64,000 bases of DNA from Bacilli bacterium (GCA_024399115.1 JAKSHZ010000003.1:62001-126000), one strand, 5' to 3'. Counted from the stretch's first letter, positions 47,260 through 56,394 are shown. Program-made: numbers and translations. Notes: generated by a model from the sequence alone, not told the origin.

Positions 47260-48234
47260 CTACCACATACTGTTACCGGATAACTTCTTAGATGTGAAGT
47301 TAGCGATAACAAGAAGCGCAACGTTAATAACTGAGTTAAATAAACCAGCAGCAGTACCAACACCATATTGGCCACCGATAAGACCGAATTTATAAACATA
47401 AGTTGATAAGATTTCAGAAGTAACTAAGTTACCATCTGTTTGCATAAGTAATACTTTCTCATATCCACAGCTCATTAAGTTACCAACAGAAAGAATCATC
47501 AACATAACGATAGTTGGTAAAATTGCAGGTAAATCTACTGAGAAAATACGTTTAAATCTAGAAGCACCATCAATTTTAGCTGCTTCATGTAATGATGGAT
47601 CAACACCTGAAAGCGCTGCTAAATAGATAATTGCAGACCATCCAAAGTCTTGCCAGTTACCTGAGAAAATGAATAATGGTCTAAATGCATCTGGATTTAA
47701 GAATAATTTTAATCCGTTAGGATCTCCACCCATCTTTGCACTCAATTGGTCTAATAAACCATCAGAACCAAAGATGAATTTCATCATACCTACTAAGACA
47801 ACAAGTGAGATGAAGTGAGGAGCATAGAATAAGATTTGTAAACCTTTTTTCATCTTCTTAGAGCGAAGTGAGTTAAGTAATAAAGCAACAATAATTGGAA
47901 GAGGGAATCCAACAATGAAGCCTAAAATACAAAGAATAAATGTATTCCAGAAATAATCCTGGAAGTTAGGATTTGAGAAGAAGGTCTGGAAGTTTTGCCA
48001 ACCAACCCAGTGAGTTCCTTGTCCTAAAATAGGATCGCCAGGCATATAGTCTTGGAAAGCGACTAAGATACCATACATAGGAATGTAGCAGAAAACAATA
48101 ACGTAAATAAATGCTGGAATAATGAAGAGTAAAATCCAACCTTTACGCTTGAAATTAGCCTTCCAATCTTCCCATTTAGAATGAGGTTTTAACAATTCTT
48201 CTGCTGATGTTTGTCCAATAGAATTATCAGTCAT
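47260..48234 (-). CDS. CUT1 ABC permease, LplB/MalF type
   Basis: First membrane subunit of the sugar importer, 324 residues with six helices. The coupling loop is LHEAAKIDGASRFKRIFSVDLP, and GMLVAFQDYMPGDP near the N-terminus is typical of LplB-type proteins. Follows a membrane-anchored surface protein gene after five bases. Confidence 0.92.
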   Translation of the reverse strand: MTDNSIGQTSAEELLKPHSKWEDWKANFKRKGWILLFIIPAFIYVIVFCYIPMYGILVAFQDYMPGDPILGQGTHWVGWQNFQTFFSNPNFQDYFWNTFILCILGFIVGFPLPIIVALLLNSLRSKKMKKGLQILFYAPHFISLVVLVGMMKFIFGSDGLLDQLSAKMGGDPNGLKLFLNPDAFRPLFIFSGNWQDFGWSAIIYLAALSGVDPSLHEAAKIDGASRFKRIFSVDLPAILPTIVMLMILSVGNLMSCGYEKVLLMQTDGNLVTSEILSTYVYKFGLIGGQYGVGTAAGLFNSVINVALLVIANFTSKKLSGNSMW

Positions 48235-48239
48235 ACTAA

Positions 48240-49280
48240 TTACCTCCTATCTTCTTTCATCTTTTTATAAGCTGAATATCCAACATAACTGAGGATAAGT
48301 CCAGCAAAGATAATAATGTCAACCCAGAAGAAGAAATGTGAGACTTCTGCAGGGATTTCAGGGAAAGTTTCAACTTCATCAGTTAAAGAAAGTTTAACTT
48401 CAGGACGTCCTTTAACTGTGTATAATTTAACTTTGTGTTCACCACTTTCTATAGTGTCTAAAACTTCTTTAGAGATTTTAATTCTCTTATCAGTTTGAGT
48501 GAATTCAATTTCTTTAGTATCCACAGTTACTTTGCTGACAGCAACATTTTCACTAATTTCAATAAAAGCGTCATTTCCATGAAATACTTTATCTACAGTG
48601 AAGTTTGCATTAACTCCAACGAAATCATTTTCAATGTTAAATGATAAGTCAGTCAATGAAGTAACCGCTCTAAATGTGTAAGTTTTATCGCTTTCTAAAG
48701 TTTTGAGATATTCTTGTGAAATTGTTAATAATCCTTTATCAACTGTGTATTGAGTAGTACCTAAAAGCGAATAATTTTCAGTAACGTTAATAACTTTGCT
48801 AACTGAATAACCACCAACAAATAAGTCGCCATCAAGAGTGTCTGTTTCAAAATATTCAACATTTGATGAATTACCGATTGTGTAGAAATCTCCACCATCA
48901 TAATCATCTAAAACGTAAGTGATTACAGCAGCTGAACTCTTATTTAAATAAACTTTCGCTGTGTTTTCGTTAACAACTAAGCATAACGAGAAATTTTCAT
49001 TTTCTGTAAGTTCTTGAACAGAAGTCTTAAGAATTTGATTATCTTTTCCTATTAAAGCAATGGTTTTATCTGTTCCACTAGCAACAACCGAGAAATATTT
49101 ATCATTACTTTTGCCAAAAACAAATCCACTATTAGCACTATATTCGAAGTTTGCAGAACAAACAAAGTTTTCAGCAGTATTAACTTCATCATAGGCATAA
49201 GCAGCTTGCATTGTTTGCATTGGTGCGAGCATAGGTAATGCGCATGCTAGTGATAAGAATGCTAATTTCTTAAAAGCCAT
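48240..49280 (-). CDS. Surface protein with signal peptide and C-terminal membrane anchor
   Basis: Protein of 346 residues of unknown function. N-terminal signal MAFKKLAFLSLACALPMLAP, a beta-rich ectodomain, a membrane helix at about residues 318-338 (FFFWVDIIIFAGLILSYVGY) and a basic cytoplasmic tail (KKMKEDRR). The ectodomain looks like a carbohydrate-binding beta-sandwich (FECSANF... type strands) but matches no family I can name. Its position between a binding lipoprotein and the importer suggests a membrane-held capture module that passes glycans to the importer. Confidence 0.7.
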   Translation of the reverse strand: MAFKKLAFLSLACALPMLAPMQTMQAAYAYDEVNTAENFVCSANFEYSANSGFVFGKSNDKYFSVVASGTDKTIALIGKDNQILKTSVQELTENENFSLCLVVNENTAKVYLNKSSAAVITYVLDDYDGGDFYTIGNSSNVEYFETDTLDGDLFVGGYSVSKVINVTENYSLLGTTQYTVDKGLLTISQEYLKTLESDKTYTFRAVTSLTDLSFNIENDFVGVNANFTVDKVFHGNDAFIEISENVAVSKVTVDTKEIEFTQTDKRIKISKEVLDTIESGEHKVKLYTVKGRPEVKLSLTDEVETFPEIPAEVSHFFFWVDIIIFAGLILSYVGYSAYKKMKEDRR

Positions 49281-49306
49281 AATTCTCCTTCCTTATTAAT
49301 CTTTAA

Positions 49307-52303
49307 TTATTTTGTAATGTTGATATTAAATGAACCTTGTCTCCAACCAGAGAAGTAATCAAGTAATAGATAAACTGTATCGTTTTCAGCAACATCTAAA
49401 GTGAGAGTTTCATCCCAATCTCTATTTTCTTGGCCTTTTCCGATAAATTCAGTTCTCTTATTTTCGCCAGTTGAATCTTGAACAACAATTCTAACAGTCC
49501 AACGTGGGTCTGGTTCATCTCCACCCCACATGTTTAAAGCGTAATTAATCTTTGAAACCCCTGCAGAAACTTTATATCCAATGACGACCATAGTTCCTTC
49601 TGGATCACATTTAAACCAGTCATTTTTAACTTCAATGTCTGTTCCTTTATAAGCTTCTCCATCTTTATTTAAAGGATTTAATGTAAATGTATTGCTGTCG
49701 AAGTTATAGTCTTGAGTATATCCGTAACTCCAAGCTTCTCCGCCAAAATCATCATGGAAGTTAGCGACCGGATACACAGGAGCAGTTCCTCCAACTTTTG
49801 TGATGTTGATATTAAATGAACCTTGTCTCCAACCAGAGAAGTAATCAAGTAATAGATAAACTGTATCGTTTTCAGCAACATCTAAAGTGAGAGTTTCATC
49901 CCAATCTCTATTTTCTTGGCCTTTTCCGATAAATTCAGTTCTCTTATTTTCGCCAGTTGAATCTTGAACAACAATTCTAACAGTCCAACGTGGGTCTGGT
50001 TCATCTCCACCCCACATGTTTAAAGCGTAATTAATCTTTGAAACCCCTGCAGAAACTTTATATCCAATGACGACCATAGTTCCTTCTGGATCACATTTAA
50101 ACCAGTCATTTTTAACTTCAATGTCTGTTCCTTTATAAGCTTCTCCATCTTTATTTAAAGGATTTAATGTAAATGTATTGCTGTCGAAGTTATAGTCTTG
50201 AGTATATCCGTAACTCCAAGCTTCTCCGCCAAAATCATCATGGAAATTAGCGAGTGGATACTCAGGAATAGTTTCTTCAACTTTTGTGATGCTGATATTA
50301 AATGAACCTTGTGTCCAACCAGAGAAGTTATCGAGTAATAAGTAAATATGATCTTCTTGAGCTACGTCTAATTCGAAAGTTTCATTCCAATCTCTATTTG
50401 TTTCGCCTTTATTAATGAATTTAAAATCTTTATTTGCGCCATCTTTTGAAGTTGTTACGACTCTTACTGTCCAACGTGGGTCTGGTTCTTCTTCGCCCCA
50501 CATATTTAAAGCGTAGTTAACTTTAGAAACACCTGATCCAATTTGATAATCAATGACGAGCATAGTTCCTTCTGGGTCACAGCAGAACCAGTTATTTTTA
50601 ACTTCAATGCCTGTTCCTTTATAAGCTTCTCCATCTTTATTTAAAGGATTTAATGTAAATGTATTGTTTTCGAAGTTATAGTTTTCAGTATAACCATATC
50701 TCCATCCTTCTCCGCCAAAATCATCATGGAAGTTAGCGCCTGTAAATTCTTTAACATATTTAGTTAAGTTAATGTTGAAAGAACCTTGTTTCCAGCCAGA
50801 GAAGTTTTCGAGTAATAAGTAGATATTATCGTTTTTAGCAACATCTAAAGTAAGTGTTTCATCCCAATCTCTATTTGTTTGACCTTTACCAATGAATTTA
50901 ACATCTTTGTTTGCGCCAGTTGAATCTTGAACAATAATTCTAACAGTCCAACGTGGGTCTGGTTCTTCTCCACCCCACATATTTAAAGCGTAATTGAGCT
51001 TATCAACGCCATTAGGAACGTTATAACCTACAACCAACATTCCGTCTGGATCATATTTAAACCAATCGTTTTTAACTTCAATGCCATTTCCAACCCAAGC
51101 TTCGCTACCGGCAGAGAGTGGGTTAAATGTAAATTTATCATTTTCAAAGTTGTAGTCATTTGTATATCCATATGACCAACCTTTATATTCTGTTGTAGAG
51201 AAATCATCATGGAAGTTTGCGCCTTGACCAAATTCTCTTTCAACAGTTACAGGAAGGGTTGGAACTGTTTCAATTTTTGTATGTCCACATTTAATGCAAG
51301 TACGAGTTAATATGCCTTCAGTTACTTCTGTTGGCTCAGTTGTTACTCGACCTTCGTTAAATGAGTGAATACATTCTGCTTTTAATGAATATGTATAAGT
51401 ACCAGTTGCTTCACCAGTACCCTTATTCTCAAATACTAAATATAAAGTGTCACCTTCTGTGACTTCTATTGCGTTACTAGTAACATTCCATTCATTTTTG
51501 TTGGTAGCATTTAAAGCATTTGATTTTGTTTTAGTGTTACCATTAGCATCCACTAATATTAAAGTAGCATCTAAGACGCTTGTATTAGATTTACCTTTGA
51601 ATGATACAGTTGCTTTAACTTCTGTGGCAGTAACGTTGCTTTGAGTGAAATGATATGCAATAGCAGCGTTACCATTAGACTTAATGGAGTCTCTACCAAT
51701 AGAAACATTATCATCAGAATATGTTTCATTTGTACCAGCTGTAATTTGATGGAAAGAAATAGGATTATTTACATCAAAGCTAGATACATAGCCATAATCC
51801 CAACGTCCTTTATTATTTGTTGAGAATTGTTTTGCGATACTAGCTTCAGCTTCAAGAGCTTCTTTTTTAGTAGTGTTACAGTCAGAACAAGTTAATGTTT
51901 TTTCACCTTTTACTAATAAATCAGGTTCTTTGGTAACTACAGGATTAGCGAAATGATGATCGCTTTTTTCTAAATCAATTTCTTGAGAAGCGGTACATCC
52001 TTCGTTTTCGCATTCAATAAGAGCTTTACCTTTTTCGTTACATTTAGATTCTTTAGTAATATTTGGAGTGCTCCAACTATGCTCAGTTCTAGCAATACTT
52101 TCTGTTTTAGTTTGTTTACAACCATCTACAGAACAAGAATAAATTTTTAAGCCTTCTGAGTGACATGTTGCTTCGGTTTTAACGATACCTTCATCCCAGA
52201 TATGATCGTGTTCTTCAATAGTTTTCAGTCCACACGAAACAAGACCCATCGTTCCAGCGACGCTTAAAGAGAGCAAAAAGGCCAAATGAATTTTTTTCTT
52301 CAT
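49307..52303 (-). CDS. Large lipoprotein with CxxC ribbons and five tandem ~160-aa binding modules
   Basis: First gene of the fructan operon. Lipobox GLVSCGLK. Residues about 32-145 hold three CxxC/CxxxC ribbon-like repeats (HIWDEG, HSWSTP, HHFANP), and a further one precedes repeat 2. Then come one diverged and four clear modules of about 162 residues, each ANFHDDF ... YGYT.DYNF ... DPRWTVRI ... GSFNI.ITK. The last two are identical except for the linker. Such repeats are likely carbohydrate-binding modules giving avidity for polymeric fructan. Starts behind AGAGGAA, divergent from the LacI regulator. Confidence 0.85.
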   Translation of the reverse strand: MKKKIHLAFLLSLSVAGTMGLVSCGLKTIEEHDHIWDEGIVKTEATCHSEGLKIYSCSVDGCKQTKTESIARTEHSWSTPNITKESKCNEKGKALIECENEGCTASQEIDLEKSDHHFANPVVTKEPDLLVKGEKTLTCSDCNTTKKEALEAEASIAKQFSTNNKGRWDYGYVSSFDVNNPISFHQITAGTNETYSDDNVSIGRDSIKSNGNAAIAYHFTQSNVTATEVKATVSFKGKSNTSVLDATLILVDANGNTKTKSNALNATNKNEWNVTSNAIEVTEGDTLYLVFENKGTGEATGTYTYSLKAECIHSFNEGRVTTEPTEVTEGILTRTCIKCGHTKIETVPTLPVTVEREFGQGANFHDDFSTTEYKGWSYGYTNDYNFENDKFTFNPLSAGSEAWVGNGIEVKNDWFKYDPDGMLVVGYNVPNGVDKLNYALNMWGGEEPDPRWTVRIIVQDSTGANKDVKFIGKGQTNRDWDETLTLDVAKNDNIYLLLENFSGWKQGSFNINLTKYVKEFTGANFHDDFGGEGWRYGYTENYNFENNTFTLNPLNKDGEAYKGTGIEVKNNWFCCDPEGTMLVIDYQIGSGVSKVNYALNMWGEEEPDPRWTVRVVTTSKDGANKDFKFINKGETNRDWNETFELDVAQEDHIYLLLDNFSGWTQGSFNISITKVEETIPEYPLANFHDDFGGEAWSYGYTQDYNFDSNTFTLNPLNKDGEAYKGTDIEVKNDWFKCDPEGTMVVIGYKVSAGVSKINYALNMWGGDEPDPRWTVRIVVQDSTGENKRTEFIGKGQENRDWDETLTLDVAENDTVYLLLDYFSGWRQGSFNINITKVGGTAPVYPVANFHDDFGGEAWSYGYTQDYNFDSNTFTLNPLNKDGEAYKGTDIEVKNDWFKCDPEGTMVVIGYKVSAGVSKINYALNMWGGDEPDPRWTVRIVVQDSTGENKRTEFIGKGQENRDWDETLTLDVAENDTVYLLLDYFSGWRQGSFNINITK
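49318..50250 (-). repeat. Near-identical 486-bp tandem repeat in the binding lipoprotein gene
   Basis: About 447 bases at 49318-49764 recur at 49804-50250 with a 486-base period (162 codons). I find no differences by eye within the body; only the linker around 49765-49800 versus 50251-50286 differs. Indicates a recent duplication or ongoing gene conversion. Confidence 0.88.
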
Positions 52304-52339
52304 AGTTTGTTCCTCTATATAAAATGTATTTGTGACTTC

Positions 52340-52466
52340 ATTATTTCATATAAAAAATGTTCGTGTAATGCTTTTGCTGAATTTGTGCAAATCTCCAAAT
52401 GAATCATAGATAAAATTGTGCAAATGAAAAAAATATTGCTTTTAATTGACTAGAAAAGATATAGTT
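52340..52466. promoter_or_regulatory. Divergent control region of the fructan operon and LacI gene
   Basis: TTGTGCAAAT occurs at 52383-52392 and 52416-52425, 33 bases apart. On the minus strand TTACAC-17-AATAAT is a candidate promoter for the lipoprotein operon. On the plus strand TTGCTT (52436-52441) with TATAGT (52460-52465, spacer 18) is a candidate for the regulator gene, which would be autoregulated. Confidence 0.55.
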
Positions 52467-52485
52467 TAAGTGTGAGGCAAACTTT

Positions 52486-53526
52486 ATGGGGAAAGCTGTA
52501 ACCATCAATGATATTGCAAAACAATTAAATCTATCAAGAAACACTGTAGCGAAGGCTTTAAATGGGCAATATGTCCCTGCAAAGACAAGGTTGCTTGTTA
52601 TTGAAAAAGCTAAAGAATTAAATTACAAATCGCTAAGAAGTTCCGAAACTGTAGATGCTGGAAAGAAACATCGTATTTTACTTTTATCTGGAAAACCACT
52701 TTATAATGTAAATTATTACATTCATTTAGTTAGAGGCATCGAAAATTATTGTTTCGATCAAAATTATGAGTTACTTCAATACACTTACAATTTAAATAAA
52801 GATGGTTTTGATGATTTATCAAAATATATAAAAGAAGCAGAAATTGATGGGATTATTGGAATTGAATGCTTTGAAAAAGAATTTGTAACAAAGCTTCTTA
52901 ATCTTGATGTTCCTATCTGCTTTAATGACTTTACTGCATATAATGTAGTAGGCAATAAAAACTATGATTTAATTTGTGCGGATGATGAAAAAGTCATCAC
53001 AAATATGATTAGATATATCCACACTTCAGTTAAACCTTTGAACCATATAACTTTTGTTGGAGATTATCGTCACTGTTTAAGCTTCTATGAACGTTACATG
53101 GGCATGTTAAGAGGTATCAATAGAATCAATATTGAGCACTCAAAAGAAGAAGATATTTTGGGTGATGATGCTGCATTCGATTACGGAAGTGCGGAAGTTA
53201 TTAAAAAAGAGATTTTGAATCTTAAATATAAAGCAGACTTATTTGTGTGTAGCAATGACTTCATCGCAAGAACTGTTTGTAATGCCCTTCAATTATTAGG
53301 CAAGAAGATTCCTGATGATGCGATGGTTATGGGATTTGATGATGTTGCAGAATCTACAGCATTCTCGCCACAAATTACATCATTTAACGTTGATAAAGAA
53401 TATGTTGGTTTACAAGCGGTTAAAGTTTTAGTGGAAAGAATTGAAAATCCAAAAGTTCCTTCAAAAACTATTATTCTTCAATCAAATCCTATTTATAGAG
53501 AATCTACAAATAAACGTAAGAAATAA
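52486..53526 (+). CDS. LacI-family transcriptional regulator
   Basis: DNA-binding repressor controlled by a sugar ligand, presumably for the fructan locus. HTH plus hinge: VTINDIAKQLNLSRNTVAKALNGQYVPAKTR (residues 4-34); the periplasmic-binding-like core follows (KHRILLLSGKPLYNVNYYIHLVRG ... VMGFDDVAESTAF). Length 346 is normal. Starts behind GTGAGG and is divergent from the first operon gene. Confidence 0.92.
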   Translation: MGKAVTINDIAKQLNLSRNTVAKALNGQYVPAKTRLLVIEKAKELNYKSLRSSETVDAGKKHRILLLSGKPLYNVNYYIHLVRGIENYCFDQNYELLQYTYNLNKDGFDDLSKYIKEAEIDGIIGIECFEKEFVTKLLNLDVPICFNDFTAYNVVGNKNYDLICADDEKVITNMIRYIHTSVKPLNHITFVGDYRHCLSFYERYMGMLRGINRINIEHSKEEDILGDDAAFDYGSAEVIKKEILNLKYKADLFVCSNDFIARTVCNALQLLGKKIPDDAMVMGFDDVAESTAFSPQITSFNVDKEYVGLQAVKVLVERIENPKVPSKTIILQSNPIYRESTNKRKK

Positions 53527-53552
53527 GGTTTCCATGCACGGAAACCTTTTTA
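53527..53552 (+). terminator. Terminator after the LacI gene
   Basis: GGTTTCC, 6-base loop, GGAAACC and TTTTTA. Its last bases overlap the convergent GH32 gene's stop. Confidence 0.88.
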
Positions 53553-54947
53553 TCTAATCTTAAATGTTAAATTCGAAAGTTTAACTTTTGTGTTTTTAGA
53601 GTAAAAACTTAGATGTGAATTTATAATTTCATAGAATCTACATGTAAGTGACATAGCTTCATCAATATAAATTGCAACTACACTTCCTTCAGAAACTAAA
53701 GTGAAATGATATTTTGCATCTTCTTTTAACTCAGCATTAATAAATGAATCGTTTCTATTCTTATTAAGAACGATATATTCTACTCGATTATTTTTAGTGT
53801 TGAATTTGATTTTTCCCTGCAAATTCTCGTTTTTTTCACTTCCGAAAATAAACCCGAAATCTGATTTACCAGTAAATTCAATATCTCCTTCAAGTTTAAA
53901 ATTTTCAGATATCTTAGCAATTTCAACGATTGAGTTTTTATCTATATTACAGTTTGAACAGCTTAATTTAATATCTGTTTGGAAATAACTATCTAAATTA
54001 TTAACCTTGGTTAGGTATAAAGTTCCATCTTCTTTTTGAGCCACTTTACTCACTAAAAGATTTCCGCCCCAAGTACCATCTCCACTATCACTATATCCAT
54101 GCCTTCCTCTAGCCCATCCAACCATGTAAGTATTAACTCCATCACTTACTGCTTTTGGAACATAAAAGTATTTACCATCTAATCTATAAGGAATGCCATA
54201 TTTTCCACTATCAAAATCGGTAAATCTTTCTTTTGATTTGGTAACCCATAGCGTATCATCCTGACACGAAAATGAAAGATACCAGTAACCATTAATTTTA
54301 AAAATGTTAGAGCATTCAAAATTGAAAAATTTAAAGTCAAAATAATCATTCTTTTCTTGAAAAACCACTCCATCATAAGAATATGACTTTAAGTCTTTTG
54401 AAAGGCTATATTTTGCAATAATCTTGCCTTTTGAAGGAGAATTTGTAGTAATTGTTAATATAAATTTCTCGCTTTTTGCGTCATAAAAGACGTCAGGATC
54501 TCTAAAATCTCTATGGCTTAAGTCTTCTAATGGTTCAATATATAGATTTTCAATTTTCTTAAAGTGATAAAGGTCATTTTCGCTCTTTGCAATCATGACT
54601 TTTTCTTGAATTTCTAATCTATGATTATGCCCGGTATAGAAAAAGTAATATGTATTATCAACTTTTACAACTGAACCAGTTCCTGCCCAGTCATCTTGCT
54701 CCATTTTATTTTCAGAAGCATGAATCACTTCACCTTTGTCTATATAGTGTAAAAAATCTTTTGTTTCTACTAAAAATATAGAGTGATTGTAGCTGTTGCC
54801 TTGGTCTTTAAGATAGAAAATATAAAAAGTTCCATTTTCGTAGTATGGAATTACATCACCAACGAAGCCGTCTTTTGGTCGATAAAATAAATTATAATCA
54901 ACAGCGTCTTCTAATTCTCTTCCTTTTAAGCCTTCAAATCTATTCAT
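53550..54947 (-). CDS. Cytoplasmic atypical GH32-like fructosidase
   Basis: Protein of 465 residues without a signal peptide. It has the same variant active site as the surface lipoprotein enzyme: FVGDVIPYYENG replaces WMNDPNG, with FRDPDVF for the stabiliser and FNFECSNIF carrying the probable acid/base Glu. A C-terminal beta-sandwich follows. It is transcribed apart from the main operon, converging on the LacI gene. Together with the other two GH32 genes it gives surface and cytoplasmic enzymes and one canonical type; the substrate difference is unknown. Confidence 0.85.
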   Translation of the reverse strand: MNRFEGLKGRELEDAVDYNLFYRPKDGFVGDVIPYYENGTFYIFYLKDQGNSYNHSIFLVETKDFLHYIDKGEVIHASENKMEQDDWAGTGSVVKVDNTYYFFYTGHNHRLEIQEKVMIAKSENDLYHFKKIENLYIEPLEDLSHRDFRDPDVFYDAKSEKFILTITTNSPSKGKIIAKYSLSKDLKSYSYDGVVFQEKNDYFDFKFFNFECSNIFKINGYWYLSFSCQDDTLWVTKSKERFTDFDSGKYGIPYRLDGKYFYVPKAVSDGVNTYMVGWARGRHGYSDSGDGTWGGNLLVSKVAQKEDGTLYLTKVNNLDSYFQTDIKLSCSNCNIDKNSIVEIAKISENFKLEGDIEFTGKSDFGFIFGSEKNENLQGKIKFNTKNNRVEYIVLNKNRNDSFINAELKEDAKYHFTLVSEGSVVAIYIDEAMSLTCRFYEIINSHLSFYSKNTKVKLSNLTFKIR

Positions 54948-55170
54948 TTTTCACTCTCAATATTACGTTCTTTAGAACATAACGATGTTTATTCTAATAT
55001 CAAATTCTTATTTTTAAAAGTAAGATTAAAGATTTTTGTGCTCGAAAAGTGCCTGAACAAAGATTAGATAATTTCTAACAAATTGGTAATCACCATTACT
55101 TTATATTTTTCTTTTTCTATGAATTCTTAGAGTGAATTCCGGTTTTAATCGTTTTATGCATGTAAAATTT

Positions 55171-55935
55171 TTACAATCTTTTACTTCCGTCGATAACATC
55201 TCTAACTTCTTTTTCGCTTAAATAGAACATTGGAGATAAAATTCCCCATTTAATTCTTACGTAACGATAATCTACTGTTGTTCTTTTTCTACCACTTGGT
55301 TGATAGTTAAGTCCGCCAAAATGAATCGAAGTTTTGTGTTCTCTATAATTTAATACCAAAGAATAGATATCTTCTTTGGATAGTAAGAATCCTTTATCAA
55401 CATTTCCATAATATAAATAAGTAAGCGCGGTTCTTTTATTATTCGCTCCTTTTATTACAGTCCTGTTAATGACTTTCTTAATTATTTCTTCTTTATCCAA
55501 AGCGATACTGGCTTTTAAGAAATAGCTAGAGTATCTTTCCTCTAACTCTTCTTTAGTAAAAGGTACACCATTATTGCTTATCTTCATGGTTTCGCCAAAA
55601 TGATAGAAATAAATCGTTCTTAATACCCAAGTATCCACACCTAAGTATTTTAAAAACCTTCTAAAAGTGAAGAAGTCTTCTTGATGCACAGATGGATTCC
55701 TTCCTGATTTAATTGATAAATACTGAAGTGTATTCCTTACCTTAATAATTGCGTCTGGCTTGGCTTGATGATCTGGATGCTTTCTTGCGTATATAACATC
55801 GTCATCTTTAATAAATGGAAACATAGTTGAAATGTGTTTCTTCCATTTCTCGTTTAAATCCTTAAACCTTTTAAAATTTAAGTATTCGATAATTACGGCT
55901 TCATTCTTTAAACCGTTTACTGCTTGATGTTTCAT
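55171..55935 (-). CDS. Uncharacterised protein, possible nuclease-like fold
   Basis: Cytoplasmic protein of 254 residues with a good GGGAGG ribosome site. HPDHQAKPDAIIKVRN ... QYLSIKSGRNPSVHQED resembles the Asp ... x-x-Lys layout of PD-(D/E)XK enzymes, but with Ser instead of Glu before Ile-Lys, so this is tentative. The C-terminus contains a basic GRKRTTVDYRYVRIKWG stretch and ends FYLSEKEVRDVIDG. A second, destroyed copy of its tail lies at 36693-36764. Confidence 0.55.
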   Translation of the reverse strand: MKHQAVNGLKNEAVIIEYLNFKRFKDLNEKWKKHISTMFPFIKDDDVIYARKHPDHQAKPDAIIKVRNTLQYLSIKSGRNPSVHQEDFFTFRRFLKYLGVDTWVLRTIYFYHFGETMKISNNGVPFTKEELEERYSSYFLKASIALDKEEIIKKVINRTVIKGANNKRTALTYLYYGNVDKGFLLSKEDIYSLVLNYREHKTSIHFGGLNYQPSGRKRTTVDYRYVRIKWGILSPMFYLSEKEVRDVIDGSKRL

Positions 55936-56096
55936 AAAAATCCTCCCTACTTTATATAAGGGGGCGTTTTTTAAATTTTTTACGAAAAAAGTTTATTTTC
56001 TTTTAAAAATTGACTTTTTAAACTATGTTTAATTTTTTTATATAAAATGGCAACTTTGAGACTAATTCCCAAAATTTTGCCAGGCACACTACTTTT

Positions 56097-56135
56097 TTTA
56101 ACCGATCGATCATAGGTTCGCTACGTTAGGCGCCA
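56097..56135 (+). pseudogene. Degenerate tRNA-Asn 3' half, inverted copy
   Basis: TTAACCGATCGATCATAGG ... TAGGCGCCA aligns with the 3' half of the intact tRNA-Asn on the other strand, with a 4-base deletion after TTCG and a few substitutions. It ends in CCA. Confidence 0.8.
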
Positions 56136-56187
56136 ATATGTGAAGCTTGCTTAACCATTCATAGTTCGATATCCCAGTATGGCACCA
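56136..56187 (+). pseudogene. Degenerate tRNA-Glu lacking the anticodon arm, inverted copy
   Basis: ATATGTGAAGC-TTGCTTAAC joins directly to CATTCATAGTTCGATATCCC and GGCACCA. It matches the intact tRNA-Glu from the acceptor side through the D-arm and from the variable loop to CCA, with about 20 bases around the anticodon missing. It follows the tRNA-Asn remnant in the same order as the intact pair. Confidence 0.8.
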
Positions 56188-56213
56188 ACAAAAAAACCAC
56201 CAAGCGGTGGTTT
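56187..56213 (-). terminator. Terminator of the tRNA-Asn/tRNA-Glu transcript
   Basis: AAACCACC, loop GCTT, GGTGGTTT and further T on the minus strand, 12 bases after tRNA-Glu. Confidence 0.88.
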
Positions 56214-56224
56214 ATTTTGCAAAT

Positions 56225-56301
56225 TGGTGACCATAATGGGATTCGAACCCATGAATGCCACCGTGAAAGGGTGGTGAGTTAAGCCGCTTCTCCATATGGC
56301 C
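56225..56301 (-). tRNA. tRNA-Glu (TTC)
   Basis: Acceptor GGCCATA/TATGGTC with one G-U pair, anticodon loop CTTTCAC (anticodon TTC), T-arm GGGTTCGAATCCC, encoded CCA. 77 bases. Confidence 0.95.
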
Positions 56302-56303
56302 AA

Positions 56304-56379
56304 TGGCGCCTACCGTAGGACTCGAACCTACGACCGATCGGTTAACAGCCGATAGCTCTACCGACTGAGCTAGGTAGGC
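56304..56379 (-). tRNA. tRNA-Asn (GTT)
   Basis: Acceptor GCCTACC/GGTAGGC, anticodon loop CTGTTAA (anticodon GTT), T-arm TAGGTTCGAGTCCTA, encoded CCA. Two bases before tRNA-Glu, same transcript. Confidence 0.95.
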
Positions 56380-56394
56380 ATATCGGCTGTTAAC
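56341..56394. repeat. 14-bp inverted repeat linking the tRNA-Asn anticodon arm to its 5' flank
   Basis: GTTAACAGCCGATA (56341-56354, the tRNA-Asn anticodon arm) and TATCGGCTGTTAAC (56381-56394, directly 5' of the tRNA) are exact inverse copies. In the precursor RNA they could pair across the D-arm. Confidence 0.75.
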
